From Hominenteromicrobium mulieris (lineage in GTDB: Bacteria; Bacillota; Clostridia; Oscillospirales; Acutalibacteraceae): a stretch of 64,000 nucleotides of DNA. The notes below the pieces were generated by a model that was not told the origin of the DNA, made no database searches, and worked only from the letters and a program-made list of their open reading frames with translations. Where the stretch lies: the NCBI RefSeq assembly GCF_020687165.1, contig NZ_JAJEQC010000013.1. The stretch is one strand, 5' to 3'. Below are positions 17,397 to 25,887 of this stretch, piece after piece (position 1 is the stretch's first letter; every line of letters starts with the position of its first letter). The position numbers and the translations under genes were made by a program.

Positions 17397-17425
17397 TTGA
17401 CACAGGAGAAATTATCACATATACT
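17397..17425 (+). promoter_or_regulatory. Sigma-70-type promoter of the AraC regulator
   Basis: TTGACA (17397-17402) and TATACT (17420-17425) are separated by exactly 17 bases. The gene begins about 40 bases downstream. It drives the cargo regulator away from the mobilisation genes. Confidence 0.75.
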
Positions 17426-17467
17426 TAATGGTAATTAGTTATAATGAGCCAAAAGGAGGCATTGGTG

Positions 17468-18523
17468 GTGCTGACCTATGAAAAACAAGCACTCTCTGGT
17501 ACGATTGAAGTATTATTGCGGTCTGAATTGCCAGACGAATTTGAAGGGACAAAGTTATACGGCTCTCTCGAAGAAGATGAACTACGGCAGGACTGTAAAA
17601 TTTTTCGGCTGTCAAATGAAACAGGGCATGGACGCATTACAGTCTATCAGGTTTTTTCTGGTATTGAGCTTTACTATAACGATATGCACATGGGATATTG
17701 CAATCAAAATCAAGCCACAGCTAAAAACATGATAGAGATTAACCATTGTCTGATAGGACGTTTTGAGTGTAGCTTTGGTGAAAATAGTTGCTGCTATATG
17801 GCGGAAGGCGATTTGTCGATCAGCTCCATGATGAAGAAAAAGTCAAATTCGTGTTTTCCACTGAACCACTATCACGGTATTTCTATCGTCATCAATCTGG
17901 ATGAATTGCTGCCGGAAATACGGCAAATCATGGAGCTATTGAATATTGATTTGCACTACATACAAAAATATATTTGCGAAGGAAACCGTTGCTGCATCAT
18001 GCGGGCCAATCCGTCTATTGAACATATTTTTTCGGAACTCTATCATGTCCGGGAAAAAAGAAAACCAGGATACATGAAAGTCAAAATGCTGGAACTGCTT
18101 CTGTTCTTAAGTGATCTCAATACGGCAGAAGAAGTTTTACAGACGGATTATTTCAATCAAAATCAGGTCGCATTGATTAAAGCAGTAGCGTCCTATATTA
18201 CGGAGGACTTGACAGCACATCATACGATTGAACAGCTTTCCCAGAAATTCGAGATTTCTACAACAGCATTGAAAAAGTGCTTTCGAGGCGTCTATGGAAC
18301 CTCTGTCTATTCTTATCTTCGTACCTATCGGCTTCAAGTCGCCAAAAAATTGTTGCTGGAAACCGAGTCGTCAGTAACGGAGATTGCAAGTAAAATCGGA
18401 TATGAAAATCCGAATAAATTCACTTCTGCCTTCAAAGAAACGTATGGCAGCTCTCCAACGGAATTCAGAAAGAGTGTCCGTTTGGATAGAAGCGGGTCCG
18501 TATGGAGTGGCGAAGAAATCTGA
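17468..18523 (+). CDS. AraC family transcriptional regulator of the transporter cargo
   Basis: The protein has about 351 residues. The C-terminal ~100 residues hold two helix-turn-helix motifs of the AraC class (TIEQLSQKFEISTTALKKCF and then VTEIASKIGYENPNKFTSAF), with the usual ending YGSSPTEFRK. The N-terminal ~240 residues form a sensing domain with several cysteines. The start is uncertain: AAAAGGAGG at 17451-17459 favours GTG 17468; an ATG at 17444 lies upstream of that site. It precedes the ECF/ABC transporter genes and probably activates them in response to the transported ligand, like regulators of metallophore uptake operons (inference). Base composition is more AT-rich than in the transfer genes, suggesting separate acquisition. 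Confidence 0.85.
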   Translation: MLTYEKQALSGTIEVLLRSELPDEFEGTKLYGSLEEDELRQDCKIFRLSNETGHGRITVYQVFSGIELYYNDMHMGYCNQNQATAKNMIEINHCLIGRFECSFGENSCCYMAEGDLSISSMMKKKSNSCFPLNHYHGISIVINLDELLPEIRQIMELLNIDLHYIQKYICEGNRCCIMRANPSIEHIFSELYHVREKRKPGYMKVKMLELLLFLSDLNTAEEVLQTDYFNQNQVALIKAVASYITEDLTAHHTIEQLSQKFEISTTALKKCFRGVYGTSVYSYLRTYRLQVAKKLLLETESSVTEIASKIGYENPNKFTSAFKETYGSSPTEFRKSVRLDRSGSVWSGEEI

Positions 18524-18612
18524 GCTGTATTAGAATATCCTTTGTCAGATAAAAGCAGAAAGACCGCTTGAAGCTGGCCTGTTTTTTGAATAGCGGGTTA
18601 GACGTTGCTAAC
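18474..18612 (+). repeat. Leader repeat, copy 1 (before ECF transporter genes)
   Basis: Bases 18474-18514 (GTGTCCGTTTGGATAGA ... GTATGGAGTGGC) and 18589-18612 (AATAGCGGGTTA ... TGCTAAC) recur at 21414-21452 and 21475-21500. Both blocks precede a transporter gene. Block one overlaps the end of the AraC gene, and block two can fold (GTTAG with CTAAC). It is a candidate shared operator or leader element. Confidence 0.55.
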
Positions 18613-18640
18613 TTTCTGCAAGACAAAGGAGGATTTCCAA

Positions 18641-19246
18641 ATGGAAAATGAAAAATCGACAGGTAACAAGTACACTGTCAAAGACGCGGCAATCATCGGT
18701 ATCTTCTGTGCGGTCATGTTCGTTGTATTTATGGTCTATTCGATCCTGACCGGCGCTTCACTGTTCTATTCCATGATTTTTAACGCCGCTGGTGCGGCAC
18801 TTATCCTCGCACCGTTCTATGTTTATATGTGCATGAAAGTCGGCAAGCATGGCCCCGCTCTTGTCTACAATATCATGTGGGCGATTATCGCCGGATTGAT
18901 GATGGGGCCATTTATGATTCCGTGGTTTTTGGGCGGCGGTATCATCGCAGAGCTTTCCATGTGCGGAAAGGATGCCTACCATGACATTAAGCGTGTGTCT
19001 ATTTCGTGGGTAATCACGGCACTGGTTCGCGCTGCACATGGTATGTCAGAAATTTGGTTTTTCAAAGACGCATTTCTTGCCACCGGCGTCAGCGAGCAGC
19101 AGGTTCAGGTTCAGACCCAGTATTACACCGATCCGAAGTACGTCCTTTTGAGCCTGGCTGTCACCGCTATCCTGGCCGTCCTTGGCTGCATGATTAGTAA
19201 CAAACTGATTGTGAAGCACTTCAGAAAGAGTGGTGCGATTAAATAA
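18641..19246 (+). CDS. ECF transporter substrate-binding (S) component, MptE/Trep_Strep type
   Basis: The protein has 201 residues with about five to six membrane spans. It resembles the Trep_Strep/MptE group of S components (motif GPFMIPWFLGGG, and AELSMCG). The S component binds the ligand at the membrane and associates with the T subunit and ATPases encoded directly downstream. The start ATG 18641 follows AAAGGAGG. The substrate of this S group is not established. The context, with exporter-fold ABC pairs and a DtxR-type regulator, suggests a metal-linked compound. Confidence 0.85.
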   Translation: MENEKSTGNKYTVKDAAIIGIFCAVMFVVFMVYSILTGASLFYSMIFNAAGAALILAPFYVYMCMKVGKHGPALVYNIMWAIIAGLMMGPFMIPWFLGGGIIAELSMCGKDAYHDIKRVSISWVITALVRAAHGMSEIWFFKDAFLATGVSEQQVQVQTQYYTDPKYVLLSLAVTAILAVLGCMISNKLIVKHFRKSGAIK

Positions 19247-19249
19247 ACT

Positions 19250-19927
19250 ATGAGCATGAAATTTGATTTTCGAACCAAATTGCTTGTCATAGTTCTCACT
19301 ATGTCGCTTGTGGCGGTGCTCACAAGCGACATTTTGATATACACACTTTTTGGCGTTTTGAGCGTGTATCTGATTATTCAGGGCTTTGGCAGGCAGACAA
19401 TAAAATATTTGATCGTCTGCGGTATTTTTATCGTGTTGAGGTTGCTTTCAGGAGGACAGGGCATTACCATTCTTATGCCGGAAATGTTCCTGTTCATGGT
19501 GCTGCGTATTTTGATGATGGTTATGGCTGCGCAGCCCGTGATTGGTATGCCGCCGGGAGAAGTTGTAGCAGTTTTTAAGAAAATCCACGCGCCTAATGGA
19601 ATTGCCCTGCCCGTAACCTTCATGCTGCGTTTCTTCCCTACTGTGCGCAGTGAATTTTCTGATGTGTTTTCCTCCCTTCGACTGCGAAAGCTGTTGTCAT
19701 GGAAACACCCTCTGGACGCAATGGAGTATATTGTTACGCCTGTTATTTTCCGTTCATCCAGAATAGCCGAAGAACTTGCCGCTTCTGCTGAAAGCAGGGG
19801 GATTTCCAATCCTGGGAAACATACCTGCCGCAGAAAAATAGAATTTCAAAAAAGAGATTGGATTATGTGCGTGATTGCTGTTTGTGTAACTGCATTCTAT
19901 TTTGTGCTGGAAAGGACGGTAGCATAA
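19250..19927 (+). CDS. ecfT: ECF transporter transmembrane (T) component
   Basis: The protein has 225 residues, with four to five membrane spans in the first half. The conserved cytoplasmic coupling region has an Ala-rich motif AEELAASAESRGI (about 178-190), matching the AxxARG-type helix that touches the ATPases. It starts 3 bases after the S gene stop and overlaps the ATPase start, so the three genes are translationally linked. It transmits ATPase motion to the S subunit. Confidence 0.87.
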   Translation: MSMKFDFRTKLLVIVLTMSLVAVLTSDILIYTLFGVLSVYLIIQGFGRQTIKYLIVCGIFIVLRLLSGGQGITILMPEMFLFMVLRILMMVMAAQPVIGMPPGEVVAVFKKIHAPNGIALPVTFMLRFFPTVRSEFSDVFSSLRLRKLLSWKHPLDAMEYIVTPVIFRSSRIAEELAASAESRGISNPGKHTCRRKIEFQKRDWIMCVIAVCVTAFYFVLERTVA

Positions 19928-21408
19928 TGGTAAATGATAAAGCAAGGCGATCCGTTATCCAGTTTAAAGATGTATCTTTTGAATATCCGGGAGCCGAAAC
20001 AGATAGTATCCATCATATCAGCCTCGATGTAAAAGAGGGCGAGTTTCTTGTTCTGACTGGAGGGAGCGGCTGCGGAAAGACAACTTTAACACGATTGGTA
20101 AACGGGTTAGGCGAACAATTTTACGAAGGGACACTGAAAGGGCGCATCACACTGTTGGGACGCAACATATCGGAATATCCTCTGTATGAAATCGGGAAAA
20201 AAGTAGGTTCAATCTTTCAAGATCCAAAGAGCCAGTTTTTTGCCAGTATTACAGAGGATGAGATTTCGTTTGGGTGTGAAAATTATGGCGTTCCGTATGA
20301 AGAATTGGATAGGCGGGTTTCAAGTGCAATCAAGCGTATTAACGGAGATATGCTGCGAGGGAAAGAAATTTATCCGATGTCCAGCGGGGAAAAACAGAAA
20401 ATAGCGGTGGCATCCGTCAATGCTGTTGATCCGGATATTTATGTGTTTGATGAACCTTCGGCCAATTTGGATATGTATTCCGTTGAGGCGCTTAAAAATT
20501 TGATGGGTGGACTTAAAGCGGAAGGCCACACAATCATTGTTGCTGAACACCGGCTTTATTATCTTACTGACCTTGCAGACCGTTTTCTCTATATGGAAAA
20601 CGGGAGCATAAAAGAAGAATGGACGGCGGGAGAACTGCGCTCTATTCCAGAAGAAAAAAGACGAGCCATAGGAATACGAGCGGCAGATTTGCACCATATT
20701 GAAGTAGATATTTCCCCTGTAAAAGAAAAAGATATGACGATGGAGGTAAAGGATTTGGCGTTTTCCTATCGCAAACATCCGGTTTTCCATGATGTATCTT
20801 TTCAGGCGTATGCTGGTGATCTGATTGCGATTGTAGGCCATAACGGAATAGGAAAAACTACTTTGTCGAATATTCTTTGTGGTATGCAAAAGGAAAAAGA
20901 GGGTCAGGTCATATATAACGGGACAAAGGTATCTAAAGGCAAACGGAAGAATTTTGCCTACTTTGTTATGCAAAATACAGATTGCCAGTTGTTTGGGGAC
21001 AGCGTAGAAGAAGAACTGCTATTAAACGGAAAAGGCAGTACCCAGGAGCAACGCGATGATCTGCTAAAACTATATGGCTTGTTTGAATGGAAAGAACGGC
21101 ATCCCGCTACTCTTTCCGGCGGGCAGAAACAACGACTCACTCTCGCAGTATCGGATTGGATAGATACCCCCGTTTTGATTTTGGATGAGCCTACCAGCGG
21201 TCTTGATTTCAAAAATATGATGAGAATATCGGAGCATTTGAAAGCTCTGGCGCAAAAAGGAAAGACCATTTTAATCATTACCCACGATTATGAATTTGCC
21301 GCTATGACTTGCAATCGGGTTCTGCATTTCGTTGATGAAGGTCATGTAGAAACATTTCCGTTACAGGAAAATTTGTCCCGCTTATACTCCTGCCTTATGT
21401 GTCAATGA
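19927..21408 (+). CDS. ecfA: ECF transporter ATPase, two nucleotide-binding domains in one chain
   Basis: The protein has 493 residues. Domain 1 has Walker A GGSGCGKTT, signature MSSGEKQK and Walker B VFDEPSANLD. Domain 2 has Walker A GHNGIGKTT, signature LSGGQKQR and Walker B ILDEPTSGLD. Both sites look competent. It replaces the usual EcfA/EcfA' heterodimer in one chain. The start is ATG 19927, overlapping the T component's stop codon; the longer open frame from 19858 lies inside ecfT and has no binding site. Confidence 0.9.
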   Translation: MVNDKARRSVIQFKDVSFEYPGAETDSIHHISLDVKEGEFLVLTGGSGCGKTTLTRLVNGLGEQFYEGTLKGRITLLGRNISEYPLYEIGKKVGSIFQDPKSQFFASITEDEISFGCENYGVPYEELDRRVSSAIKRINGDMLRGKEIYPMSSGEKQKIAVASVNAVDPDIYVFDEPSANLDMYSVEALKNLMGGLKAEGHTIIVAEHRLYYLTDLADRFLYMENGSIKEEWTAGELRSIPEEKRRAIGIRAADLHHIEVDISPVKEKDMTMEVKDLAFSYRKHPVFHDVSFQAYAGDLIAIVGHNGIGKTTLSNILCGMQKEKEGQVIYNGTKVSKGKRKNFAYFVMQNTDCQLFGDSVEEELLLNGKGSTQEQRDDLLKLYGLFEWKERHPATLSGGQKQRLTLAVSDWIDTPVLILDEPTSGLDFKNMMRISEHLKALAQKGKTILIITHDYEFAAMTCNRVLHFVDEGHVETFPLQENLSRLYSCLMCQ

Positions 21409-21413
21409 ATTAT

Positions 21414-21510
21414 GTGTCCGATTGGATAGATACGCTCTGTATGGAGTGGCAAAAACAACCGAATGATTTTATGATAATAGACGGGTTATAAAATGCTAAC
21501 CCGTCTATTA
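21414..21510 (+). repeat. Leader repeat, copy 2, with perfect 13-bp hairpin
   Basis: Bases 21414-21452 repeat the sequence at the 3' end of the AraC gene (18474-18514). Bases 21475-21487 and 21498-21510 form a perfect 13-bp inverted repeat with a 10-base loop, directly before the ABC transporter gene at 21531. No T-run follows, so an operator or mRNA structure is more likely than a terminator. Confidence 0.6.
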
Positions 21511-21530
21511 TTGCGAAAGGAGACTTGCTT

Positions 21531-23339
21531 ATGGAGAAGCAAAAAAATGGAGAACTGTCCAGAATGTTCGGATATGCAGGGAAATTCCATGTTTTGACTG
21601 TTTTGGGATGTGTTCTCTCCGGAATCAGTACCATTTTATCTATGCTGCCTTTTGTTTGCATTTGGCTCGTCATCCGCGATTTAATCCAGGCTTTTGCTGC
21701 CGGGGATATATCTCTTGCAACGGGGAGCGCCCATTATGCGTGGATGGCGGTTGTGTTTGCAGCGGCAAGCATTTTAATTTATTTTATCGCCCTGAACTGT
21801 ACTCATCTGGCGGCGTTTCGTACAGCCACCAATATGAGAAAATCTGCAATTCATCATATCGTGACGCTGCCGTTGGGGTATTTCAGCCAAAATGCAAGCG
21901 GACGGCTCAGAAACATCATTGATGATAATGCAGGGCTTACAGAAGGATTTCTGGCCCATCAGCTTCCCGATCTGACCGGAGCCGCAGTTATGCCGGTTGC
22001 CGTTATTATTTTGATTTTCCTTTTTGACTGGCGGCTGGGAATTTGCTGCCTGATACCTATGGGAATCAGTGTCATCTTTCTCAAACAGATGATGGGTGGA
22101 GATAATGCGCAGTTTATGGGCAAGTATATGACTGCACTGGAAACAATGAATAAAGAAGCTGTGGAATATATTCGCGGTATTCCTGTTGTAAAAGTATTTC
22201 AGCAAACTATTTATTCCTTCAAAAACTTTCACGCTGCAATAGAAGAATACGAAAAATTTGCTTCCGGGTATGCCTTAAAATGCCGTATTCCTCTTACGGG
22301 ATTTACAGTAACACTGAACGGCACATTTGTTTTTCTTATTCCAGTCGCCATGTTTATTTTGTCCGGGGTCAGCGGCCAGGCGGCTTATGAAAATGTTGTG
22401 CTGGATTTTCTGTTTTACAGTTTGTTTACTCCGGTCTGTGCAACTATGATGAACCGTATCATGTTTGCCAGCGAGCAGCTTATGGCGGCTAAAAGTGCAG
22501 TCAGCCGGGTGGATGAAATTTTGCAGGAAAAGCCCTTGAAGGAGCCGGAACATCCCCTGATCCCGGCAGATGCTTCGATTGTGTTTTCGGATGTTTCCTT
22601 CGCCTATCCAGGGGCCAAAGAGAAGGCCTTAGACCATATCAGCTTTGAGGTTCCGACAGGAAAAACAGTGGCGCTTGTTGGTGCCTCCGGCAGCGGTAAA
22701 AGTACAGCGGCAAGCCTCATTCCCCGATTTTATGATGTTCAGTCAGGTTCCGTTACGATTGGCGGCGTGAATGTACGCAATATTGAGAAGCAGGAACTGA
22801 TGAAAAGAGTTGCTTTCGTGTTTCAGAATACCTGTCTGTTCAAGGACACCTTGATGAATAATATTAAGGCGGCCCGCCCGGACGCTACCAGGGAAGAAGT
22901 CTTGAGAGCGGCTGATGAAGCACAATGCAAAGATATTATTGACCGCCTCCCGGATGGGCTTGATACGCTCGTTGGAACAGGAGGCACATATCTCTCAGGA
23001 GGTGAAAATCAAAGGATTGCTCTTGCAAGGGCAATTTTAAAAGACGCCCCTATTATTGTACTGGATGAAGCCACAGCATTTGCAGATGCCGAAAATGAAC
23101 ATCAGATACAGCTCGCTTTTGAGCGGCTGACCCAAAACAAAACGGTTATGATGATTGCCCACCGGCTCTCTACGATACAAGACGCAGACCTTATCCTGGT
23201 GTTCAAGGAGGGGCAGATTGCAGAAAGAGGTACGCATGAAGAATTGGTAGCCTTAAATGGTATTTATTCTTCTATGTGGAAGGATTACCAGACCTCGATT
23301 GCCTGGAAGGTCGGAAAGGAGGATGAGCAGCATGATTAA
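21531..23339 (+). CDS. ABC exporter-fold transporter, subunit 1 (YbtP/IrtA-like)
   Basis: The protein has 602 residues: an ABC type-1 membrane domain with six spans (1-320) fused to an ATPase. Walker A is GASGSGKST, signature LSGGENQR, Walker B IIVLDEATAF, and the H-loop is IAHRLST. It pairs with the following gene (8-base overlap) to form a heterodimer. Exporter-fold pairs of the YbtPQ/IrtAB kind import iron-siderophore complexes. Grouping with an AraC regulator, ECF genes and a DtxR-type repressor makes that role attractive here. Multidrug or peptide export is the alternative. GAAAGGAG precedes ATG 21531. Confidence 0.85.
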   Translation: MEKQKNGELSRMFGYAGKFHVLTVLGCVLSGISTILSMLPFVCIWLVIRDLIQAFAAGDISLATGSAHYAWMAVVFAAASILIYFIALNCTHLAAFRTATNMRKSAIHHIVTLPLGYFSQNASGRLRNIIDDNAGLTEGFLAHQLPDLTGAAVMPVAVIILIFLFDWRLGICCLIPMGISVIFLKQMMGGDNAQFMGKYMTALETMNKEAVEYIRGIPVVKVFQQTIYSFKNFHAAIEEYEKFASGYALKCRIPLTGFTVTLNGTFVFLIPVAMFILSGVSGQAAYENVVLDFLFYSLFTPVCATMMNRIMFASEQLMAAKSAVSRVDEILQEKPLKEPEHPLIPADASIVFSDVSFAYPGAKEKALDHISFEVPTGKTVALVGASGSGKSTAASLIPRFYDVQSGSVTIGGVNVRNIEKQELMKRVAFVFQNTCLFKDTLMNNIKAARPDATREEVLRAADEAQCKDIIDRLPDGLDTLVGTGGTYLSGGENQRIALARAILKDAPIIVLDEATAFADAENEHQIQLAFERLTQNKTVMMIAHRLSTIQDADLILVFKEGQIAERGTHEELVALNGIYSSMWKDYQTSIAWKVGKEDEQHD

Positions 23340-25080
23340 GGCGTTAAAAAAGAAGTATGCGTTAAGCGATCAGGGTGCAAAAGACCTGTTAAAAGGGATC
23401 GTTTATTCGGTGCTGGCCAATATCAGCCTTATGTTTCCTGTTATTCTTCTGGCTATCGTCCTCAATCAGCTTCTTGCGCCTGTTTTGGGAGCGAGTGCGC
23501 CAGAGATCAGTGCCGCCGTTTACACTGTGATTGGAATTGTGATTTTAGCTGTTGTTTTTATTTTTCATTATTGCCAGTACACCGCGACATATCTCGGGAC
23601 GTATGATGAAAGCGCAAGGCGGCGTATCGGGCTTGCGGAAAAATTGCGTACCCTTCCGCTGACCTTCTTCCACCAGCGTGATCTTGCTGACCTGACAAGC
23701 ACAATTATGGGCGACTGTGCAAACTTTGAACACGCATTTTCTCATACGGTTCCACAATTCTTTGGAGCAGTTATCTCTACGGGGATTGTTTGTATCGGCC
23801 TGCTGATTTTCAACTGGCAAATGGGTTTGGCTCTTCTTTGGGTAGCTCCGATTTCATTTGCAATCGTTATTCTGTCACGGAAATGGCAGGAAAAACTCAG
23901 CAAAAAGCACATGAACGCAAGACTGGAGCTTGCAGAAGGCATTCAGGAATGTTTGGAAACCGTACAGGATATAAAGGCTTGCAATCAGGAAGAAGATTAT
24001 CTTCGCAAATTGGACGCAAAGATGGATGCTGCGGAAAAAGCACAGATTTCATCCGAAATGACAACGGCAAGTCTGCTGACAACCGGCCAGATGTTTTTAC
24101 GGCTCGGTTTGGCAACGGTGATTGTAGTAGGTAATAGTCTTGTGGTAAGTGGAGATACCTCTCTGTTTACCTATATTCTGTTTTTGATTGCTGCCTCCCG
24201 CCTGTACGATCCGCTTTCCGGGGCGATGTCAAATATGGCAGAGCTGTTTTCTGTACAGCTTCAGGTGAACCGCTTGAAAGAAATAGAGGAATACCCGGAA
24301 GAAACCGGTGAGAAGAATATCCATACAAACGGGTACGATATTACATTCGATCATGTCCAGTTTTCTTACGAAAAGGGCAAACCGGTACTGAGGGATGTTT
24401 CGTTTACTGCAAAACAGGGACAGGTCACTGCATTGGTTGGCCCGTCCGGCGGCGGCAAAAGTACAGTCGCAAAACTGGCAGCCAAATTTTATCCTCTGGA
24501 CGGAGGAAGAATACTGTTGGGCGGAACCGATATTGCTCCGCTAAATTCAACCATGTTGATGAAAAACTTCTCTATCGTTTTTCAAGATGTTGTGCTGTTT
24601 AATAACACCATCATGGAAAATATTCGTGTCGGTAAAAAGGACGCAACGGATGAAGAAGTGATTGCCGCAGCTAAAGCAGCGCAGTGTGATGAATTTATTT
24701 CAAAATTGTCGGACGGCTATCAGACGGTGATCGGAGAAAATGGTTCAACACTATCTGGCGGTGAGTGCCAGCGCCTTTCTATCGCACGTGCTCTTTTGAA
24801 AGACGCTCCTGTTATTCTTCTGGATGAAGCTACTGCTTCTCTTGATGTAGATAACGAAACTGAAATTCAAAACGCAATATCCAGGCTGGTAAAAGGCAAG
24901 ACAGTTCTTATAATCGCTCACAGAATGAGGACGGTGGAAGCTGCCGATAACATCGTTGTATTGTCAGATGGTATTGTAGCCGAAAACGGAACTCACGAAG
25001 AACTTATGAAAGAAAATGGCCTCTATCATAGGCTGGTCGATTTGCAGACAGCTTCTGCAAATTGGAAGTTAAGCGTTTAA
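23332..25080 (+). CDS. ABC exporter-fold transporter, subunit 2 (YbtQ/IrtB-like)
   Basis: The protein has 582 residues. The membrane domain (1-310) is followed by an ATPase with Walker A GPSGGGKST, signature LSGGECQR, Walker B VILLDEATASLD and H-loop IAHRMRT. The start ATG 23332 is 9 bases after GGAAAGGAGG and overlaps the subunit 1 stop, so the two are co-translated. Both subunits keep the catalytic Glu and switch His, so both ATP sites may be active, unlike the chromosomal pair at 56122-59615. Substrate unknown; metal-metallophore is inferred from context. Confidence 0.85.
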   Translation: MIKALKKKYALSDQGAKDLLKGIVYSVLANISLMFPVILLAIVLNQLLAPVLGASAPEISAAVYTVIGIVILAVVFIFHYCQYTATYLGTYDESARRRIGLAEKLRTLPLTFFHQRDLADLTSTIMGDCANFEHAFSHTVPQFFGAVISTGIVCIGLLIFNWQMGLALLWVAPISFAIVILSRKWQEKLSKKHMNARLELAEGIQECLETVQDIKACNQEEDYLRKLDAKMDAAEKAQISSEMTTASLLTTGQMFLRLGLATVIVVGNSLVVSGDTSLFTYILFLIAASRLYDPLSGAMSNMAELFSVQLQVNRLKEIEEYPEETGEKNIHTNGYDITFDHVQFSYEKGKPVLRDVSFTAKQGQVTALVGPSGGGKSTVAKLAAKFYPLDGGRILLGGTDIAPLNSTMLMKNFSIVFQDVVLFNNTIMENIRVGKKDATDEEVIAAAKAAQCDEFISKLSDGYQTVIGENGSTLSGGECQRLSIARALLKDAPVILLDEATASLDVDNETEIQNAISRLVKGKTVLIIAHRMRTVEAADNIVVLSDGIVAENGTHEELMKENGLYHRLVDLQTASANWKLSV

Positions 25081-25098
25081 TCATAAAAGGAGGTACTG

Positions 25099-25467
25099 AT
25101 GAAACTTCATGCGTCCGGGGAGGACTACCTGGAGGCCATACTTGTTCTCCATAAGAAGATGGGCATGGTGCGCTCCGTGGATGTCGCCCGGCACCTGGAG
25201 GTCACAAAGCCCAGCGTGTGCCATGCGGTGGCGACCCTGCGGGACGGGGGCTTCCTGACGATGGACAGCGACTATTTTCTGCACCTAACCGACGTGGGGC
25301 GGGAAGTGGCGGAGCAGATCTACGAAAAGCACCGCTTCTTTACCGACCGGCTGATTGAGGCCGGCGCAGACCCGGAAACGGCGGAACGGGACGCCTGCCG
25401 GATGGAGCATGTCATCAGCCAGGAGTCCTTCGAGCATCTGAAAAATGCTTACAAAACAAAAGAATAA
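25099..25467 (+). CDS. DtxR/MntR-type metal-dependent repressor
   Basis: The protein has 122 residues. A winged helix-turn-helix occupies residues 1-65 (EDYLEAILVLHKK, VRSVDVARHLEVTKPSVCHA), then the dimerisation and metal-binding region (EHVISQESFEHL). It lacks the SH3 domain of full DtxR, like MntR. Likely ligands include Cys, Glu and His of ACRMEHVIS. AAAGGAGG precedes ATG 25099, 18 bases after the ABC gene. It probably represses metal uptake genes, and the adjacent transporters are the obvious target. Its codon use is much more GC-rich than the upstream cargo, so it may have a separate origin. Confidence 0.87.
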   Translation: MKLHASGEDYLEAILVLHKKMGMVRSVDVARHLEVTKPSVCHAVATLRDGGFLTMDSDYFLHLTDVGREVAEQIYEKHRFFTDRLIEAGADPETAERDACRMEHVISQESFEHLKNAYKTKE

Positions 25468-25498
25468 TAAACTGCCCGCATAGCAAACGGGTGAAACA

Positions 25499-25540
25499 GT
25501 AACGCGGCCGGGCACATCGAACCCGACCGCGTTACTCGTC
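25499..25540. terminator. Terminator between convergent DtxR-type and XRE genes
   Basis: A strong GC-rich inverted repeat (25499-25512 with 25522-25535, one mismatch) lies at the meeting point of the two genes and overlaps the XRE stop codon. There is no long T-run on either side, so termination is likely but not certain. Confidence 0.55.
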
Positions 25541-25861
25541 TTTCTGAAAGGCTTCCGCCTGTTTGCAGAGCGCGATAAATTTTTCGATCTCTGCTTCGCT
25601 TTTCCCGGCAAAAAAGTCCACAACTGTTTTCGAGACTGTCTGATTTACCATTTCCGGGAAGATGGCGGCGTCCACGCTGATATTCAGTTCTTTGGCGACA
25701 AGGACCACCGTTTCAAATTTCGGATTACTCTGGCAGGTCTCCAAATCTATGATTGTGCGGGGGTTCATACCGAGGCGTTCAGCTAACTGCTTCTGCGTCA
25801 GATGCTGGCGCTTCCGTTCTGACCGCACCTTCCATGCAAATAGATCCAGCGGATTGTTCAC
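25532..25861 (-). CDS. XRE family helix-turn-helix repressor
   Basis: The protein has 109 residues. The N-terminal Cro/CI-type helix-turn-helix (LTQKQLAERLGMNPRTIIDLE) is followed by a helical dimerisation tail. The GTG start at 25861 follows GAGGTGAT. A palindrome (25874-25887) overlaps its probable -10 region, fitting autorepression. Regulators at this place in Tn916/Tn1549-type elements control the excision and transfer genes. The direct target is not visible. Confidence 0.83.
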   Translation of the reverse strand: MNNPLDLFAWKVRSERKRQHLTQKQLAERLGMNPRTIIDLETCQSNPKFETVVLVAKELNISVDAAIFPEMVNQTVSKTVVDFFAGKSEAEIEKFIALCKQAEAFQKDE

Positions 25862-25873
25862 TACACATCACCT

Positions 25874-25887
25874 CTACATCATTGTAG
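25874..25887. promoter_or_regulatory. Palindromic operator candidate upstream of XRE repressor
   Basis: CTACA-TCAT-TGTAG is a 5-bp inverted repeat just upstream of the repressor start. On the minus strand it contains TACAAT, a possible -10 box. Binding there would block the promoter. Confidence 0.4.
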
